This document shows positions 44,904 through 55,329 of a stretch of 64,000 nucleotides of DNA, piece by piece. The notes beneath the pieces are model-generated. The model was not told where the DNA came from and searched no databases. It saw only the letters and a list, made by a program, of their open reading frames with translations. Numbering within the stretch: the stretch's first letter is position 1; every line of letters starts with the position of its first letter. The position numbers were made by a program, and so were the translations under genes. The stretch comes from Virgifigura sp964551315. Lineage in GTDB: Bacteria; Pseudomonadota; Alphaproteobacteria; Dongiales; Dongiaceae. The DNA lies in contig CAZKCM010000004.1 of NCBI GenBank assembly GCA_964551315.1, positions 62,001 to 126,000 of the forward strand, read 5' to 3'.

Positions 44904-45779
44904 ATGGCGAAAGAGAAGGTTGCGTTTCTGGGGCTCGGCGTCATGGGGTTCCCGATGGCCGGGCATCTGGCCGCCGCCGGCTACGAGGTGACGGTCTATA
45001 ACCGCACGGCATCCCGGGCGGACGCATGGGTCGCCAAGCATGGCGGCCGGCGCGAACCGACCCCCGCGGAGGCCGCCAAGGGCGCCGCATTCGTCTTCGC
45101 CTGCGTCGGCAACGACGATGACCTGCGCAGCGTCGTCTACGGCGAGACGGGCGCCCTCGCCGGCATGGAGCGGGGCGCCATATTCGTCGATCACACGACC
45201 GCCTCCGCCGAGGTCGCCCGCGAGATCGCCGGGGTTGCGGCGGAATCGGGCGTGCAGTTCCTCGACGCTCCGGTTTCGGGCGGCCAGGCCGGTGCCGAGA
45301 ACGGCAAGCTGACGGTGATGGTCGGCGGCGATCCGGCCATCTTTGAGCGGGCGAAACCGGTCATCGACTCCTATGCGCGCTCCTGCGTGCTCATGGGGCC
45401 GGTCGGCGCCGGACAGCTCACCAAGATGGTCAACCAGATCTGCATTGCGGGCCTGGTACAGGGCCTCGCCGAAGGGCTGAATTTCGCCCAGCGTGCCGGA
45501 CTCGACGGCGCGCGCGTCGTCGAGGTGATCTCGAAGGGCGCCGCGCAATCCTGGCAGATGGACAATCGGGCGCTGACCATGTTGGACGGCAAGTTCGACT
45601 TCGGCTTCGCCGTCGACTGGATGCGGAAGGACCTCGCGATCTGCCTTGCGGAGGCACGGAAGAACGGCGCTCGCCTGCCGGTCACGGCGCTGGTTGATCA
45701 GTTCTACGCCCAGGTGCAGGCCCGCGGCGGCAATCGGTGGGATACCTCAAGCCTGATTCACCTGCTGGCCAACGACTGA
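44904..45779 (+). CDS. NAD(P)-dependent beta-hydroxyacid dehydrogenase
   Basis: Member of the 3-hydroxyisobutyrate / tartronate-semialdehyde reductase family. ATG 44904 with AAGGGCG just upstream gives 291 residues. The Rossmann motif is FLGLGVMGFPMAGHLAAAGY with NRT at the end of strand 2; the substrate loop is FLDAPVSGGQAGAENGKLTV, the catalytic lysine lies in GAGQLTKMVNQICIAGLVQG, and KDLAICLAEA follows. The Asn-Arg-Thr after strand 2 suggests NADP(H). The particular substrate is open. The frame is also open upstream, inside the phosphatase gene. Confidence 0.9.
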   Translation: MAKEKVAFLGLGVMGFPMAGHLAAAGYEVTVYNRTASRADAWVAKHGGRREPTPAEAAKGAAFVFACVGNDDDLRSVVYGETGALAGMERGAIFVDHTTASAEVAREIAGVAAESGVQFLDAPVSGGQAGAENGKLTVMVGGDPAIFERAKPVIDSYARSCVLMGPVGAGQLTKMVNQICIAGLVQGLAEGLNFAQRAGLDGARVVEVISKGAAQSWQMDNRALTMLDGKFDFGFAVDWMRKDLAICLAEARKNGARLPVTALVDQFYAQVQARGGNRWDTSSLIHLLAND

Positions 45780-45786
45780 CCGCGCC

Positions 45787-46656
45787 TCAGTCGCCGCTGC
45801 GATAGTCGTCGCGGGCCGCTGCCCGCCACAACGCCTCCATCTCGTCGAGGGAGGACTCCGCCGGGGTTCGACCGCGCGCGGCCAAAGCCGCCTCGATCTT
45901 CCGGAATCGGCGCTCGAACTTGCGGTTGGCACGGCGCAAGGCCGCTTCCGGATCGACAGCGAGGTGGCGCGCCAGGTTCACGCAGGTGAAGAGAAGGTCG
46001 CCGACCTCGTCCTCGAGCCGGTCGGCGTTCGACCCGGCCTCGATCTCCGCGGCGACCTCCCGAACCTCCTCGGCGAGCTTGTCGAAGATGGGAGCGGCGG
46101 AGGGCCAGTCGAAGCCCACGCGGGCCGCGCGTTTCTGCAGCTTCATGGCGCGGGTGAGGGCGGGGAGGCCGACAGTGACGCCGTCCAGCACGCTCACGGG
46201 ACGCCCCGCGGCCGCCGCCTCGGCCTTGCGCTCCTGCGCCTTCTGTTCCTCCCAGGCCTGCGTTTGGGCCTCGGCGGATTCGATTCGCGCCGTGCCGAAG
46301 ACATGCGGATGGCGCCGGATCATCTTCTCGGAGATGGCATCGACGATCGCGTCGAAATCGAACGCCCCGTCTTCGCTGGCCATCTGCGCATAGAAGACGA
46401 CCTGGAACAGGAGATCGCCAAGCTCGTCCTTGAGCGCCGCCATGTCGCCTCGATCAATGGCGTCGGCGACCTCGTAGGCTTCCTCGATCGTGTGCGGCGC
46501 GATCGTGGCGAAGCTCTGCTCACGGTCCCAGGGACAGCCGCGCTCCGGGTCGCGCAGCCGCGCCATGATGGCAAGCAGGCGATCGATCGAGGAGCCGCTG
46601 CGCGGCGCTTCTTGACTCTTTGTTTGGGACATTTTGGTCACGAATGGCGTTTCCAT
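45787..46656 (-). CDS. mazG: Nucleoside triphosphate pyrophosphohydrolase MazG
   Basis: House-cleaning NTP pyrophosphatase. 289 residues with two MazG repeats: the first (PHTIEEAYEVADAIDRGDMA, DELGDLLFQVVFYAQM) has the EExxE-12-ExxD metal site, the second (LAEEVREVAAEIEAGS, DEVGDLLFTCVNLARHL) repeats it. CPWDREQSF near the N-terminus is family-specific. ATG 46656 or 46632 could be the start; neither has a clear ribosome-binding site. It converges with the dehydrogenase gene and stands alone. Confidence 0.96.
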   Translation of the reverse strand: METPFVTKMSQTKSQEAPRSGSSIDRLLAIMARLRDPERGCPWDREQSFATIAPHTIEEAYEVADAIDRGDMAALKDELGDLLFQVVFYAQMASEDGAFDFDAIVDAISEKMIRRHPHVFGTARIESAEAQTQAWEEQKAQERKAEAAAAGRPVSVLDGVTVGLPALTRAMKLQKRAARVGFDWPSAAPIFDKLAEEVREVAAEIEAGSNADRLEDEVGDLLFTCVNLARHLAVDPEAALRRANRKFERRFRKIEAALAARGRTPAESSLDEMEALWRAAARDDYRSGD

Positions 46657-46781
46657 TACGTTATACGATCGAAAAGGAACGGTCGTCGTAGCGATCTACA
46701 CTATATCGGCCGGCGTTTCATGCCAGGGTCGCGACCTTTCGATCGACAGCAAACCGGATTCCACGCTCAAGGAGATGCCTG

Positions 46782-47183
46782 ATGTCTCGGACGCTCGATT
46801 GGAAGTGGATTGGCATCGGAGTACTGATCATGTTCGGACTGAACATCGCGGCCGGCCTGATCCTGGCGCTTTTCTGGGGCCCTGAGCTGCAGCAAGCGGT
46901 GGAAGCCGGTGAGGCCGGCGAGATCGCCCTCAGCGGCGGACAGGCCATGCTCCTGGCATTGATCGGCTTTCTTGCCTTCGCGATCGGCGGTTACATCGTG
47001 GGTGTCCGGTCGGCCGGCCGGACGATTCTCGAGCCGGGCATCTCCGCCGCGATCGCGGTCGCCCTGAGCCTGCTGATCGCCGGCAATTTCACGCTTCTCA
47101 ACCTCATCGCCGGCGGGCTCGTGCCGTTTGTCGCCGGCCTGCTCGGAGGCTGGCTCGGCGAGCGGAAGCAGGGGACCACCTGA
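46782..47183 (+). CDS. Small four-helix membrane protein, function unknown
   Basis: 133 residues, about four hydrophobic helices (WIGIGVLIMFGLNIAAGLIL, AMLLALIGFLAFAIGGYIVG, ISAAIAVALSLLIAGNF, LIAGGLVPFVAGLLGGWLG). The layout resembles small TIGR04086/YrzE-type membrane proteins, but I do not recognise it with confidence. GAGATGCCTG lies upstream of the ATG; a GC hairpin directly follows the stop. No functional neighbour is obvious. Confidence 0.6.
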   Translation: MSRTLDWKWIGIGVLIMFGLNIAAGLILALFWGPELQQAVEAGEAGEIALSGGQAMLLALIGFLAFAIGGYIVGVRSAGRTILEPGISAAIAVALSLLIAGNFTLLNLIAGGLVPFVAGLLGGWLGERKQGTT

Positions 47184-47192
47184 CGGCCCGGA

Positions 47193-47208
47193 CGCCCGCT
47201 CGCGGGCG
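47193..47208. terminator. Compact GC hairpin after the small membrane protein gene
   Basis: CGCCCGC-TC-GCGGGCG, ten bases after the stop codon, in the spacer between converging genes. It has no T-run, but its position suggests a transcript end. Confidence 0.4.
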
Positions 47209-47351
47209 CATCTAATGCGCATAATGTATATTATGGAAAATTTCGTTTTGGGTGTTGGGGAGGCGCTCTCGGGACCGCCGTCTGTTCGCACAAGCCGCTG
47301 ATTCCCTTTTCGGACGTGCTTTCCAGAAAGAACCGCTGAAGATGGCGTCAT

Positions 47352-47747
47352 CTACCGGCGGTTGATGCTCAAGCGCCCCGGCCCGGTGAACACGAGCGCC
47401 AGTGCCGTGAACAGGAACATGCCCTGCAGCTCCAAGGCCCAGCCGCCCTGTGGCGTCCGGCTGAAAATGTCCCCGGTGTGCACCAGCGCGATCGCGAATA
47501 ACATGTTGATGACGATCAGCCCCGCGCCAATTCGGGCGTACCAGCCGATGATCAACAGGATCGGCCCAAGCACCTCCCCCAGGTAAACCCCCAGCGCCAG
47601 CATGCTCGGCAGTCCGATCCCCTGCAACATGCTCGCGATGCCGCCGACTCCGCCCGTAACCTTGGCCAGACCATGGAGCAGAACCAGGACGCCCAGCGTG
47701 ATGCGCAGGATAAGCTTGCCGATGGCGTCGCCGCCGATGTCTGTCAT
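47352..47747 (-). CDS. DoxX family membrane protein
   Basis: 131-residue membrane protein with four hydrophobic helices. The DoxX signature is visible as ILRITLGVLVLLHGLAKVTG and GVYLGEVLGPILLIIGWYAR, with ALELQGMFLFTALALVFTGP at the end. Family members are linked to quinone-dependent thiosulfate oxidation or oxidative-stress membrane complexes, but most are uncharacterised. ATG 47747 is preceded by GGAGAA. It stands alone. Confidence 0.85.
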   Translation of the reverse strand: MTDIGGDAIGKLILRITLGVLVLLHGLAKVTGGVGGIASMLQGIGLPSMLALGVYLGEVLGPILLIIGWYARIGAGLIVINMLFAIALVHTGDIFSRTPQGGWALELQGMFLFTALALVFTGPGRLSINRR

Positions 47748-48229
47748 AACGTTCTCCGTCGTTGTGTCATCCGAGCGATATGGAACACCGTCTGGCGGAA
47801 ATGGCTTAGTGCAATCATGCGGCAGGCGGCGACTCGATCACCGCCCTCCGGCCGCTCTCGGTCTCCGCCAGCGCCATGGCTTCCTCGAGCCGCCGCGGAC
47901 CTTGCTCGTCTTTGCCTACGATACCGGGATTTCTACTTGAGGATCGCCCGCAATATTCATCGTGTCACGCAACACCTTGCATCATATCCGCCTTCCGCAC
48001 AAACGCATCGGAGAACGGAATGGTCGCGACTTCGGAGCGATCATGGCCGTCCCGGTTCCGCTACAGACGCCGCATTTGAGATCGCTGCAACCAAGACCGC
48101 CAAGAGCTTGTTCTTTTTGGACATTCACATTCAAGGCCGGTTTGTGCGACGGCGGCGATCAACGGCCGCACCTCACGCGCCGCTTTGCCCTCCGCGCTTC
48201 TTGGACGGGCAGACCGAGGGTCGATGCAT
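47748..48229. other. Stretch without a supportable gene
   Basis: This region holds the DoxX promoter side and then about 400 nt where open frames on both strands give Arg/Pro/Ser-rich, non-homologous translations. I see no RNA gene, repeat or transposase remnant. Its codon character differs from the flanking genes, and it borders a decayed gene, so it is probably non-coding or degenerate sequence. Confidence 0.5.
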
Positions 48230-49083
48230 TCACGACGGACGCCGCACCAGGTTGGCGCCCGAGGCCGGAGCGAAGGCGGCGGCTCCCGAACCGGCCCCGT
48301 GCTCGCGGCTATGCGGTCCGCCGACCACGGCGCCGATGTCACGCCGCTGTGACAGCGATCTCAACCGTATCGCATTCTCGATCGGCCGTAGGGTCAGATA
48401 AGCCCGATAGGCCTTGAGCTTCTCGTCGGTAATGCCCAGGCGGCGCATTGCGCCGCCGATCTTTCGCAGGCCCAGGAGCCATCGCTTTGCCGGCTCGAGC
48501 GGCATCCGGCCGATGACTCTCCGGTTGATCCATTCGACGTAAGCGGGGTTGACCACCTCTCTGAGGAGGTGTGCATCCAACGGAGCGAGCGGCACGCGCC
48601 TCATCGCCTGATGATTGACCGTGTCGGCCCGTGCCGCGCGCAGCCCGAGAGCCTCCAGATCCAAACCGTACCTCCGGAAAAGGTCGCGCTGCCATGCCCG
48701 ATCCAGTCGCCTGCCGGGCGGGAGCGTCAGCATCGCGGATGCGACGTCGATATCCTGGAACGGAGCCCACACCTGAAAGCCTCGCGAAACCGGCACGCGC
48801 TTCAGGTAGCAAAGCAGGATCGCCTTCATTCGAACGAGGCTGACCAGGTAATACAGCGGATCGGCCAATTTCTCCCTGTGCTCTTCCCAGTACTGAAGCC
48901 AGAGTTCTCCCGAATGCCGAAGGATGCATTGACCGGCATCGGCGCACAGCCCCCGTGGCTGTAGCCTAGCGCGATCACGTCACGCGGCTCGCGAAGGGGT
49001 CGGGGGCGCAGCTCGCCCGCCCAAGCACTTCCGTTGATACCGCTTAGGCCAAAGCTGTTCGCAGGGACCATCGCAGCCGACAA
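48230..49083 (-). pseudogene. Truncated, frameshifted asparagine-synthase-like remnant
   Basis: Reading begins right after the serine-hydrolase stop with FGLSGINGSAWAGELRPRPL and PRDVIALGYSHGG. The frame then breaks in a five-C tract at 48950-48954 (one base missing) and continues as LCADAGQCILRHSGELW, LADPLYYLVSLVRMKAILLC, FQVWAPFQDIDVASAMLTLP and VVNPAYVEWINRRVIG, ending at 48230. FQDIDVASAMLTLPPGRRLD resembles the C-terminal part of asparagine-synthase ATP-pyrophosphatase domains, but the glutaminase and ATP-binding parts are missing. Family assignment is tentative; decay is well supported. Confidence 0.5.
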
Positions 49084-49098
49084 ACCGACGCCGACGGA

Positions 49099-50208
49099 TC
49101 AGCTCACGCCGTCGACAGCGGGAATGATGGCATCCGCGAGGAGCGCGTGCAGGTCCCGGACGTATCCGGTGCGGCCGGACGGCACCGTCGGATCCGACGT
49201 AACGACGACCGTGAGCTCGAGGCTGGGCACGACATAGATCAACTGTCCGCCATAGCCCCAGGCATAGTAGACGGCGTGCCCCCGTACCTGCGTGATGAAC
49301 CAGCCGTAGCCATAGCGGTGGCCCGTATGCCGGGACCGGCCACGTGGCGTCCAGGAGGCGCGCACCCAGGCCTCCGGCAGCACGCGCCGTCCGCCGTAGA
49401 CGCCGCCGCTGCGGTAGGTCTCGCCCAGCCTCAGGAGGGCGCGCGGCGACAGCAGCATATCGTTGCCGCCGAAATAGATTCCCTCCGGACCACGCGGCCA
49501 TGGCGGGATTGTGATGCCGAGCGGCTTACCCAACCACTCCCGGGCAAGCTCGAGCGTGCTTCGGCCGGAGGCGCGCGTCAGCGCCGCCGAAAGAATGTGC
49601 GAGTTACCCGTCGAGTAGAGCATTCGGCCGCCAGGTTCGTCCACGAAAGGGCGCGACAACGCAAACCGGACCCAGTCGGGGCTCAGCACCCAGCGGCCAT
49701 AGTTGGGGCCCGAAGTCCGTTCCAGACCGGCCTGCATCGACAACAGATGGCCGATCGTGATCGCCGCTCGGCGCGGGTCGTCGTCGGCCGGCATATGATC
49801 GCCCAGGATCGAGGCGATCGGCTGATCCACGCCCGTGAAAAGCCCCCGCTCAATGGCAATGCCGACGAGGGCCGCAATCACCGTCTTGGAGACAGATTTC
49901 ACGTTGACCGGCCGATCGAGGTCGGGCCCCCGGAATACGCGCTCGACCAGCGGCACGCCGTCGCGCGCCACAATCAGCGTGCGCAGGTTCGCCAGCGCGG
50001 CGGCCCGCGCCACCGCCTGCGCCAGGTTCTCCTCGTACGGCGCGGCCGCGACGTCGGGTGGCAGGACCGGAGAGCGATTCTCCGGCGGACCTGCCGTCTC
50101 TGCGAGGGCCCGCGGCCCCGCCCCAAGGACGAACAGCCCGGCGACCGTCCCGCGAACGGCCACGCAGCAGCCTCGCCGCAGAAAGGCCCTCCTATGCAAG
50201 CGAACCAC
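49099..50208 (-). CDS. Serine hydrolase, class C beta-lactamase-like, Tat-exported
   Basis: 369 residues. The N-terminus HRRAFLRRGCCVAVRGTVAG has a twin-arginine motif and hydrophobic stretch, then ALAETAG as a likely signal-peptidase site, so export by Tat is predicted. The penicillin-binding fold shows the SxxK nucleophile in VKSVSKTVIAALVG, the tyrosine motif YSTGNSH and a KTG-position motif WGYGGQLIYV. Family members are esterases, D-peptidases or beta-lactamases; the substrate is unknown. GTG 50208 is the most upstream start preserving the signal. It stands alone next to the decayed remnant. Confidence 0.85.
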   Translation of the reverse strand: MVRLHRRAFLRRGCCVAVRGTVAGLFVLGAGPRALAETAGPPENRSPVLPPDVAAAPYEENLAQAVARAAALANLRTLIVARDGVPLVERVFRGPDLDRPVNVKSVSKTVIAALVGIAIERGLFTGVDQPIASILGDHMPADDDPRRAAITIGHLLSMQAGLERTSGPNYGRWVLSPDWVRFALSRPFVDEPGGRMLYSTGNSHILSAALTRASGRSTLELAREWLGKPLGITIPPWPRGPEGIYFGGNDMLLSPRALLRLGETYRSGGVYGGRRVLPEAWVRASWTPRGRSRHTGHRYGYGWFITQVRGHAVYYAWGYGGQLIYVVPSLELTVVVTSDPTVPSGRTGYVRDLHALLADAIIPAVDGVS

Positions 50209-50261
50209 GGTCTGCGGGGTCTCCTATCCTCGAAACGACAAGCCGGCGTATCCTGCTGTCG

Positions 50262-51041
50262 TCAGTCAGGGATCTCGACCACCAGCCCGTCATAGCCCGG
50301 CTCCACGCCCGGCGGGCAGCGCGCGGCGATGTCGTCGTAGTCCACGGTATGGTTAAGATGCGTCAGGATCGCCCGCTTCGGCCGCAGCCGCTCGATCCAG
50401 CCAAGCGTCTTCTCGAAATGCGCATGGGTCACATGCGGCGCGTAACGCAGGCAATCGACGATCCAGAGGTCGAGGCCCTGCAACACCGTGAAGGCCTCCT
50501 CCGGCAGGTCCACCACATCCGTGGAATAGGCCATGCCGCCGATCCGGTAGCCCGTGGTCACCGTGCCGTAGCCATGGTGCTGTTCGAAGGGCGTGATCGG
50601 GATGCCCTCGACGGAGAACGGTCCGTTGATCACTCGCGCTTCGAGAAACGGCCTGTACAGGACGCCCGACCCCTCCTCCGACTGGCGGAAGATATAGTCG
50701 AAACGCCGGCTCAGCGTCGCCAGCGTCGCGGCGGTGCCATAGGCCGGGATCGGCGGGGCGTCATGCGCGCGGCGCAGGAAGCGAAGGTCGTCGATGCCGT
50801 GGCAATGATCGGCGTGATCATGGGTATAGAGCACCGCATCGACCCGCGTGACGCCCGCATCAAGGAGCTGGGCGCGGAGATCCGGCGAGGTGTCGATGAG
50901 GATAACCGTCCCGCCCTGCTCCACCAGCGCCGAAACGCGACGCCGGCGATTCTTGGGGTTGTCGGGGTTGCAACACCCCCAGTCACCGCCGACAAGCGGC
51001 ACGCCGCCCGAGCCGCCGCAGCCGAGGACGGTAACCCGCAT
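50262..51041 (-). CDS. MBL-fold metal-dependent hydrolase (PhnP-like)
   Basis: 259 residues with the metallo-beta-lactamase signature THDHADHCHGIDDLR, the N-terminal VTVLGCGGSGGVPLVGGDWG, and metal ligands in YSTDVVDL and ILTHLNH. WGCCNPDNPKNRRRR near residue 25 is typical of the PhnP-type phosphodiesterase subgroup. It overlaps the tatD stop by one base and follows metG-tatD, a conserved alphaproteobacterial arrangement suggesting a nucleotide-related housekeeping role. Confidence 0.9.
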   Translation of the reverse strand: MRVTVLGCGGSGGVPLVGGDWGCCNPDNPKNRRRRVSALVEQGGTVILIDTSPDLRAQLLDAGVTRVDAVLYTHDHADHCHGIDDLRFLRRAHDAPPIPAYGTAATLATLSRRFDYIFRQSEEGSGVLYRPFLEARVINGPFSVEGIPITPFEQHHGYGTVTTGYRIGGMAYSTDVVDLPEEAFTVLQGLDLWIVDCLRYAPHVTHAHFEKTLGWIERLRPKRAILTHLNHTVDYDDIAARCPPGVEPGYDGLVVEIPD

Positions 51042-51856
51042 CAGCCGCCCGGCTCCGGCGCGGCCGCCTGCCCGGATGCCGATGCCTTCGCCTTGCCAAA
51101 CAGGCGGAAGAAGTTCTCCGTCGTGGCGCGGGCAAAGGCCTCGGCATCGGTGCCGCGCAGCTCCGCCACCAGCTTCGCCGTATAGGCGACGAACGCCGGT
51201 TCATTGCGTTTTCCACGGTGCGGCACCGGCGCCAGATACGGAGAATCGGTCTCCACCAGAATCCGGTCCTCCGGCAGGTCGCGTACAATCGCGCGAAGCT
51301 CCTCCGCCTTCTTGAAGGTAACGATCCCGGAGAGCGAGATGTAGAACCCGAGCTCAAGCGCCCTTTCGGCGAGTTGCCGGCCGGAGCTGAAGCAGTGCAG
51401 CACCCCGGTCAGCCCGCCCTCGGCGGCGCCTTCGGCGAGCATCTCCGCCATGTCCTCGTCGGCATCGCGCGCGTGCACGATCAGCGGCAGGCCGGTCCGC
51501 CGCGCGGCCTCCATATGGACACGAAAGACCGCCTTCTGCCGGTCGCGCGGGCTGTGGTCGTAGTAGTAGTCGAGACCGGTCTCGCCGATGCCGACGACCT
51601 TCGGATGCTCGGCCAGCGCCACAAGCTGCGCCGCCTCCACCTCCCCTTCGGCCGCCGCCTCATGCGGATGAATGCCGACGGAGCAATACACGTTGTCGAA
51701 TCGCTCGGCGACGGCCCGAACCTGCGGAAAGGCGCTCAGCCGTGTTCCGATCGTCACCATGGTCCCGACGCCGTTTCGCACCGCACGCGAAACCACTTCG
51801 TCAAGATCACCGGAGAAATCTTTGAAATCCAAGTGACAATGGCTGTCGACAAGCAT
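51041..51856 (-). CDS. tatD: TatD-family metal-dependent deoxyribonuclease
   Basis: ATG 51856 gives 271 residues. Metal and catalytic motifs: VDSHCHLDF, GIHPHEA, VGIGETGLDYYYDHSPRDRQ, LIVHARDADEDM, VLHCFSSGRQLA and LVETDSPYLAPVPHRGKRNEP. TatD enzymes are cytoplasmic 3'-5' exonucleases or hydrolases. It starts five bases after the metG stop and overlaps the MBL gene by one base. The open frame extends upstream through metG but is only a shadow there. Confidence 0.95.
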   Translation of the reverse strand: MLVDSHCHLDFKDFSGDLDEVVSRAVRNGVGTMVTIGTRLSAFPQVRAVAERFDNVYCSVGIHPHEAAAEGEVEAAQLVALAEHPKVVGIGETGLDYYYDHSPRDRQKAVFRVHMEAARRTGLPLIVHARDADEDMAEMLAEGAAEGGLTGVLHCFSSGRQLAERALELGFYISLSGIVTFKKAEELRAIVRDLPEDRILVETDSPYLAPVPHRGKRNEPAFVAYTAKLVAELRGTDAEAFARATTENFFRLFGKAKASASGQAAAPEPGG

Positions 51857-51861
51857 CGGTT

Positions 51862-53415
<1,554 letters not shown>

Positions 53416-53498
53416 GATTCCGGTCTCCTGAGATGCGGCACGGATCGGGACGGCTCTCCTGCGGCCCGGCCGGGGCCGCGCCCTGACGGTGCCCTGCC

Positions 53499-54575
53499 CT
53501 ACGGCCGGGCCAACCCCTCGATATCGAGAAAGGCGCCGACCCAAACTTGCTTGCGGTCGAGATTGGCGCGTTCCGTCGCCGCGAACAGACGCGCCATCTT
53601 TTCCCACAGGTCAAGCCACTGATCAAGGCCGCGCCGCTCCAGGAGCCGCGCCATGCAGGCCGCTTCCCCCGGCAGGACCTCGGGCGGCCGAGTCCCCGAA
53701 GCGCCGGCGCGGACCATCCGCCCCAGCCAGCGGCCGAGAAGATCGGTGGCCGTTCGGAAGGCGGCCTCCGCGGCCTCGCCCTGCCGCCCGAACCGATCGC
53801 CGAACTTATGGAGGCGCTCGCCGTCGAGCTTCGGCAAGGACATCAGCAGGGCCACCATTTCCCGATAGAGCTCGAGCCCGCCCTCAGCCGCCAGGTCGAG
53901 CGCGCGTCCGATGCTGCCCTCTGCCAGCCCGGCGAGCGCGATGCGATCCGCCTCGGTCAGGTCGGGCCGATAGCGCGCCAGCAGCGCCGCGACCGTCGCG
54001 TCGTCAAGAGCGCGCAGGGCAAGACGGCGGCAGCGCGAGCGGATCGTCGGCAACAGGCCGCCCGGCGCGTGGCTCACGAGCAAGAGCAGAGCCTTTTGAG
54101 GCGGCTCCTCAAGAATTTTCAGCAACGCATTGGCAGCGCTCAAATTCATTTCGTCAGCGCAATCGACGATGACGATCCGCCACCCCCCTTCCGCCGGTGT
54201 CAGATGGAGGAAGGATCCGACCTCGCGGACGTCTTCGACGACGATTTCGCCGCGCAGCCGTCCCGTCTTGTCGTTGACGCTGCGCTCGACTGCCAGCAGG
54301 TCCGCATGGCCGCCGCTCGCCACACGGCGGAATACCGGATCATCCGGATCGACGAACAGTCCGTCGCCGGCGCGTCCGAAGAGCCCCCTGTCGGCAAGCG
54401 CAAAGCGCGCAAACCGATAGGCCAGTGTCGCCTTGCCGACGCCACGCGGCCCGGTGATCAACCAGGCATGCGGCATCCGCCCGGAGCGCCAAGCCTGCAG
54501 TATGGTGGCTTCGGCGGCTTGATGACCGATGAGATGCGGATTGGCAACCGGTGCCGGCGCGCCTGTTTCGCTCAT
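53499..54575 (-). CDS. holB: DNA polymerase III subunit delta'
   Basis: Clamp-loader subunit. 358 residues with the P-loop ITGPRGVGKATLAYRFARFA, the sensor/arginine-finger region KILEEPPQKALLLLVSHAPG and LLPTIRSRCRRLALR. The region between lacks an obvious zinc-binding Cys quartet. The ATG overlaps the tmk stop by four bases. tmk-holB-metG-tatD-MBL is a classic alphaproteobacterial string. Confidence 0.95.
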   Translation of the reverse strand: MSETGAPAPVANPHLIGHQAAEATILQAWRSGRMPHAWLITGPRGVGKATLAYRFARFALADRGLFGRAGDGLFVDPDDPVFRRVASGGHADLLAVERSVNDKTGRLRGEIVVEDVREVGSFLHLTPAEGGWRIVIVDCADEMNLSAANALLKILEEPPQKALLLLVSHAPGGLLPTIRSRCRRLALRALDDATVAALLARYRPDLTEADRIALAGLAEGSIGRALDLAAEGGLELYREMVALLMSLPKLDGERLHKFGDRFGRQGEAAEAAFRTATDLLGRWLGRMVRAGASGTRPPEVLPGEAACMARLLERRGLDQWLDLWEKMARLFAATERANLDRKQVWVGAFLDIEGLARP

Positions 54576-55225
54576 GTCAAGCCGACCCCGAGGCGCTCGC
54601 GCACCGCCCGGCGGATGGCGCGCTGCACTGCGCCGGGGCGGCCGCGCGCGTCGATGACGACGCAGCGATCGGGCTCCTCGCGCGCGATCTCCAGGAAGCC
54701 TTGGCGTAGCCGTTCATGGAACGCCCGGTCCATGTCTTCGTAGCGGGTCTCGGCATGGCCGCGGCCCGAGGCGCGGCGCAGCCCCTCCTCAACGGGCAGA
54801 TCGAGAATCAACGTCAGGTCGGGCGTGTCGGTGCCCACCACCATCTCATACAGCGTCTCGATGACGCGGCGGTCAAGGCCGAGACCGAAGCCCTGATAGG
54901 CACGAGTCGAATCAGCGAAGCGGTCGCAGACCACCCAGCACCCGGCGGCAAGCGCCGGCCGAATGGTCTTGGTCAGATGATCGCGACGCGCCGCGAAATG
55001 CAGAAGCGTCTCGGTCAGCGGATCCCATCGCCCGGCCGCCCCTTGAACGAGGAGGGCGCGGATCTCCTCGGCCCCGGGAGAACCGCCGGGTTCCCGCGTC
55101 AGGAGCGTGTCGAGGCCGATCCCCCTCAACCCCTCGGCGAGGCGGCGCGCCTGGGTCGATTTGCCGGCACCCTCCCCGCCTTCCAGGGTGATGAACCGTG
55201 CCTTCGAGGTTCGTTGCTCGACCAT
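54572..55225 (-). CDS. tmk: Thymidylate kinase
   Basis: Phosphorylates dTMP to dTDP. 217 residues with the P-loop ITLEGGEGAGKSTQARRLAE, the DR(F/Y) motif CDRFADSTRAYQGFG, LTREPGGSPGAEEIR and the substrate-lid region GRGHAETRYEDMD. First gene of tmk-holB; the upstream spacer of 104 nt contains a strong hairpin. Confidence 0.96.
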   Translation of the reverse strand: MVEQRTSKARFITLEGGEGAGKSTQARRLAEGLRGIGLDTLLTREPGGSPGAEEIRALLVQGAAGRWDPLTETLLHFAARRDHLTKTIRPALAAGCWVVCDRFADSTRAYQGFGLGLDRRVIETLYEMVVGTDTPDLTLILDLPVEEGLRRASGRGHAETRYEDMDRAFHERLRQGFLEIAREEPDRCVVIDARGRPGAVQRAIRRAVRERLGVGLT

Positions 55226-55277
55226 GTCGCTCGTGCAGGACCGCGGCTCTCCACTTGCGGGAAATAGGCCGCCGGGA

Positions 55278-55305
55278 GAAGGCGCGGCGTTCGCGCCACG
55301 CCTTC
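55278..55305. terminator. Strong hairpin between dacA-type gene and tmk
   Basis: Outer 7-bp stem GAAGGCG / CGCCTTC, one C-A mismatch, inner 4-bp stem GGCG / CGCC and a TTCG tetraloop on the plus strand, followed by TTTGTG. On the minus strand it would follow the dacA-type gene. Probably an end structure for that transcript, though the T-run is on the plus side. Confidence 0.45.
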
Positions 55306-55329
55306 TTTGTGTGCCTTTAGTGTATGCCT

